NCBI GenBank assembly: GCA_031258625.1
Contig: JAIRMO010000078.1
Location: forward strand, 1-10,017
From: Spirochaetaceae bacterium
GTDB taxonomy: Bacteria > Spirochaetota > Spirochaetia > Treponematales > Breznakiellaceae
Reading direction: 5' to 3'
Length of the DNA: 10,017 nt
Position 1 is the first letter of the stretch. Every line of letters starts with the position of its first letter. Shown piece by piece: positions 1 through 6,124 of the stretch. The notes beneath the pieces are model-generated. The model was given only the letters and a program-made list of their open reading frames with translations. It ran no database searches and was not told the DNA's origin. The translations under genes and the position numbers were made by a program.

Positions 1-205
1 CTATGCCCTGGAAGCGGGGATAAACCCGGTTCGGGATAACCTCATCATCGAGGGTGCGGACAGCCCCTATGTCAACGGCGTAGTGGTACGGAAGGGAGAT
101 GAAAACGATTCCCGGATAGCGGCCCTGAAAAAAGCCCTCCAGTCCCCAAAAGTGCGGGATTATATTTCCACCCACTTTGACGGCGGCGTGGTAGCGACAT
201 TCTGA
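1..205 (+). CDS. metQ: MetQ/NlpA-family methionine-binding lipoprotein, C-terminal end only
   Basis: This is the last 67 codons of a gene that begins before the window; codons start at base 2 and the TGA stop is at 203-205. The translation runs from YALEAGINPVRDNLIIEGAD through SPYVNGVVVRKGDEND to a VVATF ending. That matches the C-terminal lobe of the MetQ/NlpA family, where a block like 'ALEAGLNP..DAL..E..DSPYVN' is followed by a positively charged helix and a short hydrophobic end. Family members are periplasm-facing lipoproteins that bind methionine and deliver it to the MetNI ABC transporter. The N-terminal lipobox and the metN and metI genes would lie to the left and cannot be seen. The msrA gene follows 61 bases later on the same strand, supporting a methionine theme. 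Binding of a related ligand (another amino acid or a dipeptide) cannot be excluded from this fragment. Confidence 0.85.
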   Translation, partial: YALEAGINPVRDNLIIEGADSPYVNGVVVRKGDENDSRIAALKKALQSPKVRDYISTHFDGGVVATF

Positions 206-211
206 CGGATA

Positions 212-247
212 GCCGTCAAAGACCCGGTGGAACGGGCCTTTGACGGC
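212..247 (+). terminator. Strong stem-loop between metQ and msrA (terminator or attenuator)
   Basis: GCCGTCAAAG (212-221) is the exact reverse complement of CTTTGACGGC (238-247). After one A-C mismatch the helix continues with CCCG/CGGG around a 6-base loop GTGGAA (227-232), so 14 base pairs can form. It begins seven bases after the metQ stop. The sequence just downstream is T-rich but not a pure T run (GCCTTATTTAT), so full termination, partial read-through into msrA or 3'-end protection are all possible. The structure covers the TTG at 240, which argues against that codon being the msrA start. Confidence 0.65.
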
Positions 248-266
248 GCCTTATTTATGGGGTAGC

Positions 267-782
267 ATGGAAAACATGAAGACGATCTATATTGCCGCCG
301 GATGTTTTTGGGGGGCGGAAAAATACTTTTCCCTTATTGAGGGTGTTTGCCGTACCGAAGTGGGGTATGCAAACGGCGAGACGGAAAATCCTTCTTACGA
401 GGATGTAAAACACCGGGGAACCGGTCATGCTGAAACAGTCCTGGTGGAATACGATCCGGCCGTCATAAGCCTGTCCTTTCTCTTGGATCTTTATTACCAA
501 GCCATTGATCCCGCCTCATTGAACCGGCAGGGTGCGGATGTGGGGACCCAGTACCGTACGGGCATTTATTACACCGATCAGGGGGATCTGCCGGTGATCA
601 AAAAATCCCTGGAGAAGCTCCGGGAAAATATCGGCGTTCCGGTGGCCATAGAAGTAAAACCCCTGGAAAATTTTTACACCGCCGAAGAGTACCACCAAAA
701 ATACCTGGAAAAAAATCCCGGCGGCTATTGTCATATAGATCAGGCCCTTTTTGACCAGGCGAAGGCGGCCCGGCCAATCTAA
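267..782 (+). CDS. msrA: Peptide methionine-(S)-S-oxide reductase MsrA
   Basis: MsrA reduces the S-epimer of methionine sulfoxide, free or in proteins, back to methionine using thioredoxin-type electrons in the cytoplasm. The signature GCFWG lies at residues 12-16 with the catalytic cysteine at 13. It is followed by GHAETV (substrate-site glutamate), the conserved block SLNRQGADVGTQYRTGIYY and YHQKYLEKNPGGYCHI, whose cysteine (residue 155) fits the resolving cysteine. The ATG at 267 gives 171 residues, usual for a single-domain MsrA, and has GGGG four bases upstream. An in-frame TTG at 240 would add nine residues but lies inside the upstream stem-loop and is unlikely; the ATG at 276 is a weaker alternative. 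No MsrB domain is fused. It follows a methionine-binding lipoprotein gene on the same strand, so a shared role in methionine supply and repair is likely. Confidence 0.96.
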   Translation: MENMKTIYIAAGCFWGAEKYFSLIEGVCRTEVGYANGETENPSYEDVKHRGTGHAETVLVEYDPAVISLSFLLDLYYQAIDPASLNRQGADVGTQYRTGIYYTDQGDLPVIKKSLEKLRENIGVPVAIEVKPLENFYTAEEYHQKYLEKNPGGYCHIDQALFDQAKAARPI

Positions 783-884
783 AAAAGCTTTCCGCGCCAC
801 CGCGATCCGGTCCTCTTTGCGGTAAAAAAATCTGTAGATTGTCGGCAGACCGGGGTGGGCGAAGGAGAGGAGGATGCCGCGCGT
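783..884 (-). pseudogene. Gene-like fragment without a start, possible remnant
   Basis: Read on the minus strand from the TGA at 885-887, this stretch gives an open frame containing RGILLSFAHPGLPTIYRFFY and then RKEDRIAVARKAF, which runs on antisense into the end of msrA. The codon choice (ATC, CTC, TTC, GCC, CGG, GAC) looks like coding DNA of this window rather than random spacer. There is no ATG and no ribosome binding site; the only usable codon is a GTG at 798-800. I do not recognise a family. It may be the remnant of a decayed gene, part of a dispersed genomic repeat, or chance. Confidence 0.2.
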
Positions 885-902
885 TCAAATAATCCGCCCT
901 CC

Positions 903-928
903 GGGGGCCAGAAACCCCCTATGGGGGT
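903..928 (+). terminator. Competing G/C-run hairpins downstream of msrA
   Basis: Three runs occur in order: GGGGG (903-907), CCCCC (915-919) and GGGGG (923-927). The C run can pair with the left G run (7-base loop) or, extended to ACCCCC/GGGGGT, with the right one (914-928, loop TAT). The two pairings exclude each other. There is no T tract after either, so this is not a textbook intrinsic terminator, but it is the best candidate for the msrA transcript end and it lies just before the proposed efp promoter. Confidence 0.35.
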
Positions 929-931
929 CTC

Positions 932-960
932 TAGACTAAATCCGTTTAATCATTTATACT
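932..960 (+). promoter_or_regulatory. Possible sigma-70-type promoter for efp
   Basis: TAGACT (932-937) matches four of six bases of the -35 consensus TTGACA. Exactly 17 bases later comes TATACT (955-960), matching five of six bases of TATAAT. It sits at the switch from GC-rich to AT-rich DNA, just after the putative msrA terminator. It would give a leader of about 155-160 bases before the efp start. This is inferred from pattern only. Confidence 0.4.
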
Positions 961-1059
961 TTTAATAATTGAGTTGGTTTCAAAACCCGGTTAGGGCGGA
1001 TATTCGGTTCAATGAGACCGGCTTTGAAAAAAGTGGTTAACGCTAAAATTAAATCTGTA

Positions 1060-1100
1060 TTTTCAAAATTAGGGTTTTAGGGACCGGCGGATTTTGAAAA
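1060..1100 (+). repeat. 10-bp inverted repeat in the efp leader
   Basis: TTTTCAAAAT (1060-1069) is the exact reverse complement of ATTTTGAAAA (1091-1100), enclosing a 21-base loop (1070-1090) that carries two copies of the word TTAGGG. The word TTTCAAAA also occurs at 978-985 and could pair with TTTGAAA at 1023-1029, so the leader could adopt more than one fold. The repeat ends 15 bases before the efp ribosome binding site, a reasonable position for an RNA or protein regulatory site. No known riboswitch class was recognised. Confidence 0.35.
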
Positions 1101-1115
1101 AACCTCAAACCAAGC

Positions 1116-1120
1116 GAGGA
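1116..1120 (+). promoter_or_regulatory. Ribosome binding site of efp
   Basis: GAGGA ends four bases before the ATG at 1125. The word CCTC at 1103-1106 could pair with GAGG at 1116-1119 and partly mask it, although a four-pair helix is weak on its own. Confidence 0.75.
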
Positions 1121-1124
1121 ATCC

Positions 1125-1688
1125 ATGATACGAGGCGGAGATATTGTTAAAGGGACCTGTCTACTCCAGAAGGGTCAGCCCTATCTTGTGGTGGAGCGGG
1201 AATTTCATAACCCCGGAAAAGGAACCGCCATAGCCCGGATAAAAATGAAAAGTATCAAGGATGGGTCGGTTTTAACCATGACCGTTCCCACCCAGCAGGA
1301 AGTAGAAGATGCCCAGGTGGATGTCGTTACCTGCCAGTACCAATACGCGGACCAGGATAATTATCACTTTATGGACAACGAGAGTTACGATCAGCACGAG
1401 GTGCCTATCAGTGAAATGGAAGACAAAAAATATTACCTCAAGGACGGGGAATCCTACGAGCTTACCCTTTGGGAAGGGAAGGTGATCGACATCAATATCC
1501 CCTATAAAGTGGTCTTTACCGTGGCGGAAAGCGAAAACTACGTTAAGGGGGATACGGTTTCCGGGGCTACCAAACCCATCGTCACCGAGACGGGCCTTAC
1601 CGTTCGGGTTCCCCTCTTTATCAAACAGGGTGAAAAGATCCTGGTTAATACCGAAACCAACGAATACGTGGAGCGGGTTAATTCCTAA
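1125..1688 (+). CDS. efp: Translation elongation factor P
   Basis: EF-P enters the ribosomal E site and helps peptide-bond formation at consecutive prolines. The 187-residue product has the full three-barrel layout: an N-terminal KOW-like domain (about 1-63), a middle OB domain (about 65-128) and a C-terminal OB domain (about 130-187). The loop that reaches the peptidyl-transferase centre reads NPGKGTA, placing Lys32 at the position that is modified in other bacteria. The C-terminal signature GDTVSGATKPIVTETGLTVR and the ending PLFIKQGEKILVNTETNEYV are characteristic. The ATG at 1125 follows a clear GAGGA site and gives the usual family length. A long structured leader precedes it. A methyltransferase frame overlaps or abuts its 3' end, suggesting co-transcription. 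A lysine at the loop tip points away from the arginine-rhamnosylation type (EarP); which lysine modification applies cannot be told here. Confidence 0.97.
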   Translation: MIRGGDIVKGTCLLQKGQPYLVVEREFHNPGKGTAIARIKMKSIKDGSVLTMTVPTQQEVEDAQVDVVTCQYQYADQDNYHFMDNESYDQHEVPISEMEDKKYYLKDGESYELTLWEGKVIDINIPYKVVFTVAESENYVKGDTVSGATKPIVTETGLTVRVPLFIKQGEKILVNTETNEYVERVNS

Positions 1689-3054
1689 CCCCTCGCCGGT
1701 CTTTTCCGTAGCGGATGCCTACGGCACCCGGAAGATTGATTTTAAATTCCGGGGGAAGGTGTATGATTTTACTCTTTCCCACGGACTTTTTAGTTCCGCG
1801 AATATTGACCGGGGGACCCGGTTACTCCTCAAGGCCCTATCCCAATCCTGGGATCAGGATGGTGTGGAGGGGCGACCCCTGCCCAGGATGATCCTGGACG
1901 CCGGGTCCGGGGTTGGAGTCCTTGGGATCTGTGCCGCCGGGGCCCTTCTGGGACCGCAAGACCGGGATTTGACCCTGCCCTTAGGGGAAGGCCCTTTGGG
2001 CCTGCGGGTCCGTTCCCAGGACCGGGACGAACTAGCCCGATGTTTTACCCAATACAATGCCATCAGGAACCATATCCCCCCGGCGGTCCTGGAAGCCCAC
2101 GCGGAACCCCTCCTCGCGGGGCCGCCGGAAGCCCGGTGGGATCTCATCCTCTCCAACATCCCCGCCAAGGCGGGGCTTCCGGTACTGGAGGACTTTGTTC
2201 CCCGGGCCGCTTCCCTCCTTCGTCCCGGCGGCCGGGTCCTCCTGGTGGTGATAAGGGCCCTGTCGGAGAGGTTCCGGTCCTGGATTGAAGCGGCCGGCTG
2301 CCCCCTCATCCTGGAAAAAACGGGACCGGAACATATGGTTTTTGCCTACGGCCCCCCGGCAAAGGAAACCGGGCCGGACCGGAAGGGCCCTATTGCCCCA
2401 GGGGTCGATCTTATGGCGGAATACCCGGTCTATCAAAGAAAGCGGGGGGCCTATACCCTGGGGGGGATCTCCTATACTCTGGACGCCGTCCAAGGGGCCG
2501 CGGACTTTGATACCCCTTCAGCGGCGGTGGAGGCGGCGATAAAACTGGTGAGCCGTTTAAAACTCCGGGAACGGGTTTTCTCCCCGGGGGACCGCGCCGG
2601 TATGGGGATCCTCATCCACGAGCCGGATCAGGGTCATTTCCCCCTATGGTTCGCCCACTACCTGGGGGAGGAAACCTCCGGTCCCTGGGTATTTTCAGGC
2701 CGGAACGTCCTTGCCTTGGAGGCTTCCCGGCATAATTTCGTTAAAGGCGGCGGGCCGGCAATACCGGAAACAACCCCCGCAGTGGAACCGGCCCTGGGGA
2801 CGGATTCCCTGGGCTCGGGAACTTTTAGCTTCATTGCGGCCTTCCCGGAAATTGTCCCCGAAACAGACCGGATCGCCGCCTATTGGGTGAGTGTAGGCCG
2901 GCTTCTCCGCCCCGGAGGGGTCTTACTCATGGCCCTCCCCTCCCCGCAAGCCGGGGCTTTCGACCGGATAAAACCCGAAGGTTTTACCCGGCTGGGGGAT
3001 ATCAAACGGCAGGGATACCGGGTTTTGGGATATACCGACAGGGCCGGCGTATAA
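1630..3054 (+). CDS. Class I SAM-dependent methyltransferase (RsmC/RlmG-like small domain) with a degenerate second domain
   Basis: The N-terminal half is a Rossmann methyltransferase of the 'methyltransferase small' type. DFTLSHGLFSSANIDRGTRL (residues 46-65) matches the region before motif I in RsmC/RlmG-like enzymes, LDAGSGVGVLGI (89-100) is the SAM-binding motif I, and SNIPAKAG (175-182) replaces the usual NPPF-type motif IV. LLRPGGRVLLV (196-206) is the strand 5/6 region. The C-terminal half (about 265-474) repeats the pattern with NVLALEASRHNF (359-370) and LLRPGGVLLMALPS (425-438) but has no GxGxG loop, so it looks like an inactive duplicate. The substrate is probably rRNA guanine by family resemblance, but this is not shown. 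The start is uncertain: GTG at 1630 overlaps efp by 59 bases and has no good ribosome binding site; an ATT at 1681 has GGAG seven bases upstream; the first in-frame ATG (1888) would remove conserved sequence. The stop is TAA. Confidence 0.8.
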   Translation: MKRSWLIPKPTNTWSGLIPNPSPVFSVADAYGTRKIDFKFRGKVYDFTLSHGLFSSANIDRGTRLLLKALSQSWDQDGVEGRPLPRMILDAGSGVGVLGICAAGALLGPQDRDLTLPLGEGPLGLRVRSQDRDELARCFTQYNAIRNHIPPAVLEAHAEPLLAGPPEARWDLILSNIPAKAGLPVLEDFVPRAASLLRPGGRVLLVVIRALSERFRSWIEAAGCPLILEKTGPEHMVFAYGPPAKETGPDRKGPIAPGVDLMAEYPVYQRKRGAYTLGGISYTLDAVQGAADFDTPSAAVEAAIKLVSRLKLRERVFSPGDRAGMGILIHEPDQGHFPLWFAHYLGEETSGPWVFSGRNVLALEASRHNFVKGGGPAIPETTPAVEPALGTDSLGSGTFSFIAAFPEIVPETDRIAAYWVSVGRLLRPGGVLLMALPSPQAGAFDRIKPEGFTRLGDIKRQGYRVLGYTDRAGV

Positions 3055-3153
3055 ATCGGAACAGCGGATTGACCCATGGTCCAATGCGGTATCTTTCGCA
3101 ACACATCAATATGATTTTCCGTTTACACAAAATACAGACGCAGGCCCAATCTT

Positions 3154-3606
3154 TTAAATATCCCGGCCGCCGAGCGTCTTTCTGGCTGAAACGCCTCCGG
3201 CGATATCATCCATGTTTTTTATATCCTCAGCTTCCATGGTTTTACGGTATTCCTCCCGGCGCTTCTCTTTAAGTTTATCCAGTATCTTCCGATCCCGGGA
3301 TGCTTCCAGATATTCATCCCGAGCTTCCTCAACCTTGAGTTCCGCCGCCGCCGCTTCCTGTAAAAGCCGGTCTTGGGTTTCTTCAAGCCGGCGGATATAT
3401 AAATCATGGACCAGAATATCAGCCGTCCCGTAGGCGGGAGAAAACCGTTCCTCCCCTGCGTTGAACCGTTCCCGGGCTAATTCTTCCAGGTTATGTTCAA
3501 TAAAGGAAAGGGTCCCAACCGCTTTACCCAGGGCTATTTTCATTTCCCGTTCCCGGTGGATCCGCAGTTCTAATGGTTTTTCAAGTTTAAATCTAAACCG
3601 TTTCAC
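3154..3606 (-). CDS. fliJ: Flagellar export apparatus stalk protein FliJ
   Basis: FliJ is the small coiled-coil protein that inserts into the FliI hexamer and links the ATPase to the FlhA export gate, also helping recycle export chaperones. The 150-residue product is close to the family length. It begins with a typical FRFKLEKPLELR block and is almost entirely charged, heptad-like helix (about residues 8-130, rich in Glu, Arg, Lys and Leu), with no cysteine or membrane segment. FliJ is poorly conserved in sequence, so the call rests on length, helical character and position directly after fliI. The start is GTG (3604-3606), sharing GTGA with the fliI stop, which implies translational coupling. 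It is the last flagellar gene seen before the convergent methyltransferase gene 99 bases away. In treponemes this slot is often annotated hypothetical. Confidence 0.85.
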   Translation of the reverse strand: MKRFRFKLEKPLELRIHREREMKIALGKAVGTLSFIEHNLEELARERFNAGEERFSPAYGTADILVHDLYIRRLEETQDRLLQEAAAAELKVEEARDEYLEASRDRKILDKLKEKRREEYRKTMEAEDIKNMDDIAGGVSARKTLGGRDI

Positions 3607-5102
3607 CCGTTGTCATTTCCTTGTGGAGGAAAATCAACAACTTCGCCGTACGCGGCCGGGGCAGGTTGTTCCCGTAGGGCAGGGGATTCAGGGTGCATAC
3701 CCCCGGCTCCGCCCCAGGGCTCTCCCGCGAGGACACTTCCGGCGGGGGGAGACTTTTTATAGACCTCCATTTCCTCTGCCGGTATCTCCATATGGGAGAT
3801 TTCCGCTAAAGCCGAAAGCGTCTCCACCACCGAAGATTTTTCATCAACCTCTTGGATAAGAAAATCGTCAATGGCTTTTTTTTGGGCTATCGCTTCATCG
3901 ATGGCGGGATTAGAACCGGCATGGTAGGCCCCCACGTTGATGAGGTCTTCAGCCTCGGCGTAAACCGCCATGAGCCTCAGGATGTATCCTACGGCCTTCT
4001 TGGTAACCGGGCCCGATACAATCGGGGCAAGCCGGGAAATGCTGGCGAGGATATCCAGGGCGGGATAGTGATACGCCTGGGCGAAACGCCGGGAAAGCAC
4101 GAGGTGACCGTCCAGGATCCCCCGGACATTATCCGCCACAGGCTCATCCATATCATCGGCATCCACCAGGACGGTATAAAAACCGGTGATGGTACCCCGG
4201 TCAGAGGTACCGCTCCGTTCAAGCAATTTGGGCATGGAGTCCAAAACACTGGGGGTATATCCCCGGGTTGCGGGAGGTTCCCCGATGGCCAGTCCTATCT
4301 CCCGCTGGGCTCGGGCAAAACGGGTAACCGAATCAAAAAAGAGCATCACATCCAGCCCCTGATCCCGAAAATATTCCGCCACCGCGGTAGCCACATAGGC
4401 GCCCCGGATACGTGCCAGGGGGGGTGAATTCGAAGGGGAAACGACCACCACGCTCCGGGATAATCCTTCCGGACCCAGATCGTTTTTAATAAAATCATTT
4501 ACCTCCCGGCCCCGTTCCCCTATGAGGGCCACCACATTCACATCGGCGTTGGTATTCCGGGCGATCATTCCCAAAAGGGTGGTCTTCCCCACCCCGGATC
4601 CGGAAAAAATACCCATCCGCTGCCCCCTGCCCACCGCCAAAAGGCCGTCGATGGCCCGCACCCCCGTGGTGATCCGCTGGGTTACCCGTTTCCGTTTCAG
4701 TGGGTCCGGGGGTGCCGCTACGGCAGGATAACGCCGGGGGGACTCAATATCCCCCTTCCCATCAATAGGGTTCCCCAGGGCGTCCAAGACCCTGCCCCGT
4801 AATTTATCCGAAACCCTCACTTCCAAACAACCGCCGGAGGCGATCACCCGGCTCCCCACTTCAATGCCGGCGGTTTCCTCAAAGGCCATAAGCTGTACCA
4901 CTTCTTTCCGGAGACCCACCACCTCCGCCTGGATAAGGCCCTTGCCCTTGGGGACTTCGATGCGGCAGACTTCCCCCATAATAACCTGGGGACCGCAGCT
5001 TTCAATACGAAGCCCCTGTACCTTTATTACCCGGCCGACACATTTTATGGGGTCTATTTTTTCGGCGACATCCAGATATTTAGCGACAACGGTAGCTTCC
5101 AT
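3603..5102 (-). CDS. fliI: Flagellum-specific export ATPase FliI
   Basis: FliI is the hexameric ATPase of the flagellar type III export machine, related to F1-ATPase beta. The Walker A motif GSGVGKTT is at residues 168-175 and the Walker B strand DVMLFFD at 251-257. Between them is GERGREV (196-202) with the catalytic-glutamate region, and PPATRGYTPSVLDSMPKLLE (276-295) is a strong family signature. The N-terminal beta-barrel covers about 20-95. The catalytic and C-terminal helical regions end near residue 447. Beyond that is a roughly 50-residue tail rich in Pro, Gly, Ala and Glu that the 457-residue enteric proteins lack. The ATG at 5100-5102 starts two bases after the fliH stop, and the 3' end overlaps fliJ by four bases. 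An SctN-type virulence ATPase is unlikely because all neighbours are flagellar. Confidence 0.97.
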   Translation of the reverse strand: MEATVVAKYLDVAEKIDPIKCVGRVIKVQGLRIESCGPQVIMGEVCRIEVPKGKGLIQAEVVGLRKEVVQLMAFEETAGIEVGSRVIASGGCLEVRVSDKLRGRVLDALGNPIDGKGDIESPRRYPAVAAPPDPLKRKRVTQRITTGVRAIDGLLAVGRGQRMGIFSGSGVGKTTLLGMIARNTNADVNVVALIGERGREVNDFIKNDLGPEGLSRSVVVVSPSNSPPLARIRGAYVATAVAEYFRDQGLDVMLFFDSVTRFARAQREIGLAIGEPPATRGYTPSVLDSMPKLLERSGTSDRGTITGFYTVLVDADDMDEPVADNVRGILDGHLVLSRRFAQAYHYPALDILASISRLAPIVSGPVTKKAVGYILRLMAVYAEAEDLINVGAYHAGSNPAIDEAIAQKKAIDDFLIQEVDEKSSVVETLSALAEISHMEIPAEEMEVYKKSPPAGSVLAGEPWGGAGGMHPESPALREQPAPAAYGEVVDFPPQGNDNG

Positions 5103-5104
5103 AT

Positions 5105-6064
5105 TCAGACACCCAAAGCGGAAGAACCGGCTTTGGCCATCACTTTTATCGGGGACATTTCCAGGATTTTTGATTCCAACTCAGCGAACTGACTGGAAAT
5201 CCGGGCGTCCACCTCGCCAAAATCGGTTTCAATAATACATCCCCCGGGATCAACCGAGGAATCTTCGACCACCTGAACGGACTGGGCCCCTTCCAAGAGC
5301 TGTATAAATTTTTTAGTATGTTCGGTGGTTAATTTTATATCCACCAAATTTACCTTGATGATGATATTACCCCGGCCTTTGACCTTCCGCAAAGCCTGGA
5401 CCACATTGGAGATCACCACAGTCCGCTGATTTTCCGAAATAACCTTGACCACCTTCCGGGAAATAAGGAGTACCAAATCGATGATCTGTTGCTCTGTTTC
5501 CGCCAATATTTCTTCCCGTTTGTCCTGGGCCCGCTCAAGGACTGTCCGGGTCCTGTCGATAAGCCGCTCAACCTCGGCATACCCTTCCGCAAAACCCGCT
5601 TCCCGTCCCGTTTCCCGGCCCTGGTTTTCCGCCTCCTTCCGCTCATTCTCAAAAGCGGTATGGGAATCGGCCTCTATGGCGGCGGCTTTTTCCCTGGCCG
5701 CGGCAAGGATCCGCTCCGCCTCCTCCTCCGCGTCCCGCTTCAAAATCCGGGCCTCCTCGGCCTTCTGTTCCACCTCCCGAAGGGCCGCTTCCTCCGCATC
5801 CTTGATGATATGTCCCGCTTCCGTCTGGGCGGATCTGATCATCCCCTCCCGTTCAGTATCCCATTGTTTTTTAAATTCCTCCACCTCCCGGCGCAGATCC
5901 TCCACGGTGGGACCGGAGTACTCCTCCATAAGCTGAATCTCTTCAGGGTTGTTCTCCTCAACCGAAGTCAAACGGGCCAATTCAGCAAGGGTATAAGGAG
6001 GATCAAGTATTACCTTTTCATTAACCAGCGCGACTTCACCGGGCCGGAACACCGCCTTTGTCAT
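5105..6064 (-). CDS. fliH: Flagellar assembly protein FliH
   Basis: FliH binds FliI as a dimer, restrains its ATPase and docks it to the C ring through FliN. The 319-residue product has a variable N-terminus and then a long charged helix (about 55-145) dominated by Ala, Glu and Arg. A perfect GxxxG ladder follows, with glycines at 149, 153, 157 and 161; such repeats are the hallmark of FliH and mediate helix packing. The globular C-terminal domain carries LVLLISRKVVKVI (197-209) and VDPGGCIIETDFGEVDAR (271-288), conserved with the V/F-ATPase E-subunit-like fold. The ATG at 6062-6064 has AAGGGG five bases upstream. In spirochaetes FliH also contributes spokes linking the C ring to the ATPase. 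It is separated from fliG by an unusually long 87-base gap. Confidence 0.95.
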   Translation of the reverse strand: MTKAVFRPGEVALVNEKVILDPPYTLAELARLTSVEENNPEEIQLMEEYSGPTVEDLRREVEEFKKQWDTEREGMIRSAQTEAGHIIKDAEEAALREVEQKAEEARILKRDAEEEAERILAAAREKAAAIEADSHTAFENERKEAENQGRETGREAGFAEGYAEVERLIDRTRTVLERAQDKREEILAETEQQIIDLVLLISRKVVKVISENQRTVVISNVVQALRKVKGRGNIIIKVNLVDIKLTTEHTKKFIQLLEGAQSVQVVEDSSVDPGGCIIETDFGEVDARISSQFAELESKILEMSPIKVMAKAGSSALGV

Positions 6065-6094
6065 AGCTACCCCTTATTGAACCAGTGGGGAATT

Positions 6095-6124
6095 AAAAAA
6101 CACGGAGAGCAACCATACTTCTCC
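6095..6124 (-). terminator. Terminator-like hairpin with T run between fliG and fliH
   Basis: Read on the minus strand, GGAGA (6120-6124) and TCTCC (6104-6108) can pair around an 11-base loop. GTG and then a run of six T (6095-6100) follow. The stem is only five pairs, so it would be a leaky terminator at best. It lies in the 87-base gap between two genes expected to be co-transcribed, so a role in lowering downstream fliHIJ expression is possible but unproven. Confidence 0.3.

Larger units (their letters stand above)
783..1124. other. Non-coding region between msrA and efp
   Basis: No convincing gene with a start codon is seen in these 342 bases. The left third is GC-rich and has a gene-like minus-strand reading frame without a good start (listed separately). 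The middle holds GGGGG/CCCCC/GGGGG runs that can form alternative hairpins, immediately followed by a possible promoter. The right half is AT-rich and reads as a structured 5' leader for efp, with repeated TTTCAAAA and GGCGGAT words and a 10-base-pair inverted repeat. The shift in base composition near 935 suggests the boundary between the msrA 3' flank and the efp regulatory region. Confidence 0.7.

Noticed and set aside
240..266. Upstream TTG start for msrA adding nine residues
   Set aside because: The TTG lies inside the strong stem of 212-247, has no ribosome site, and the extra residues are outside the MsrA domain.
1854..2493. Two overlapping minus-strand open frames within the methyltransferase gene
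   Set aside because: They are explained by the high GC content and few stop codons; the plus-strand frame carries real methyltransferase motifs.
3068..3085. Small inverted repeat ATTGACC/GGTCCAAT as a bidirectional terminator
   Set aside because: It has seven pairs with a bulge, a three-base loop and no T tract on either side, so it is too weak to call as a feature.
3852..4427. Plus-strand open frame antisense to fliI
   Set aside because: It lies wholly inside fliI, whose Walker motifs and signatures are intact; the plus-strand translation has no recognisable domain.
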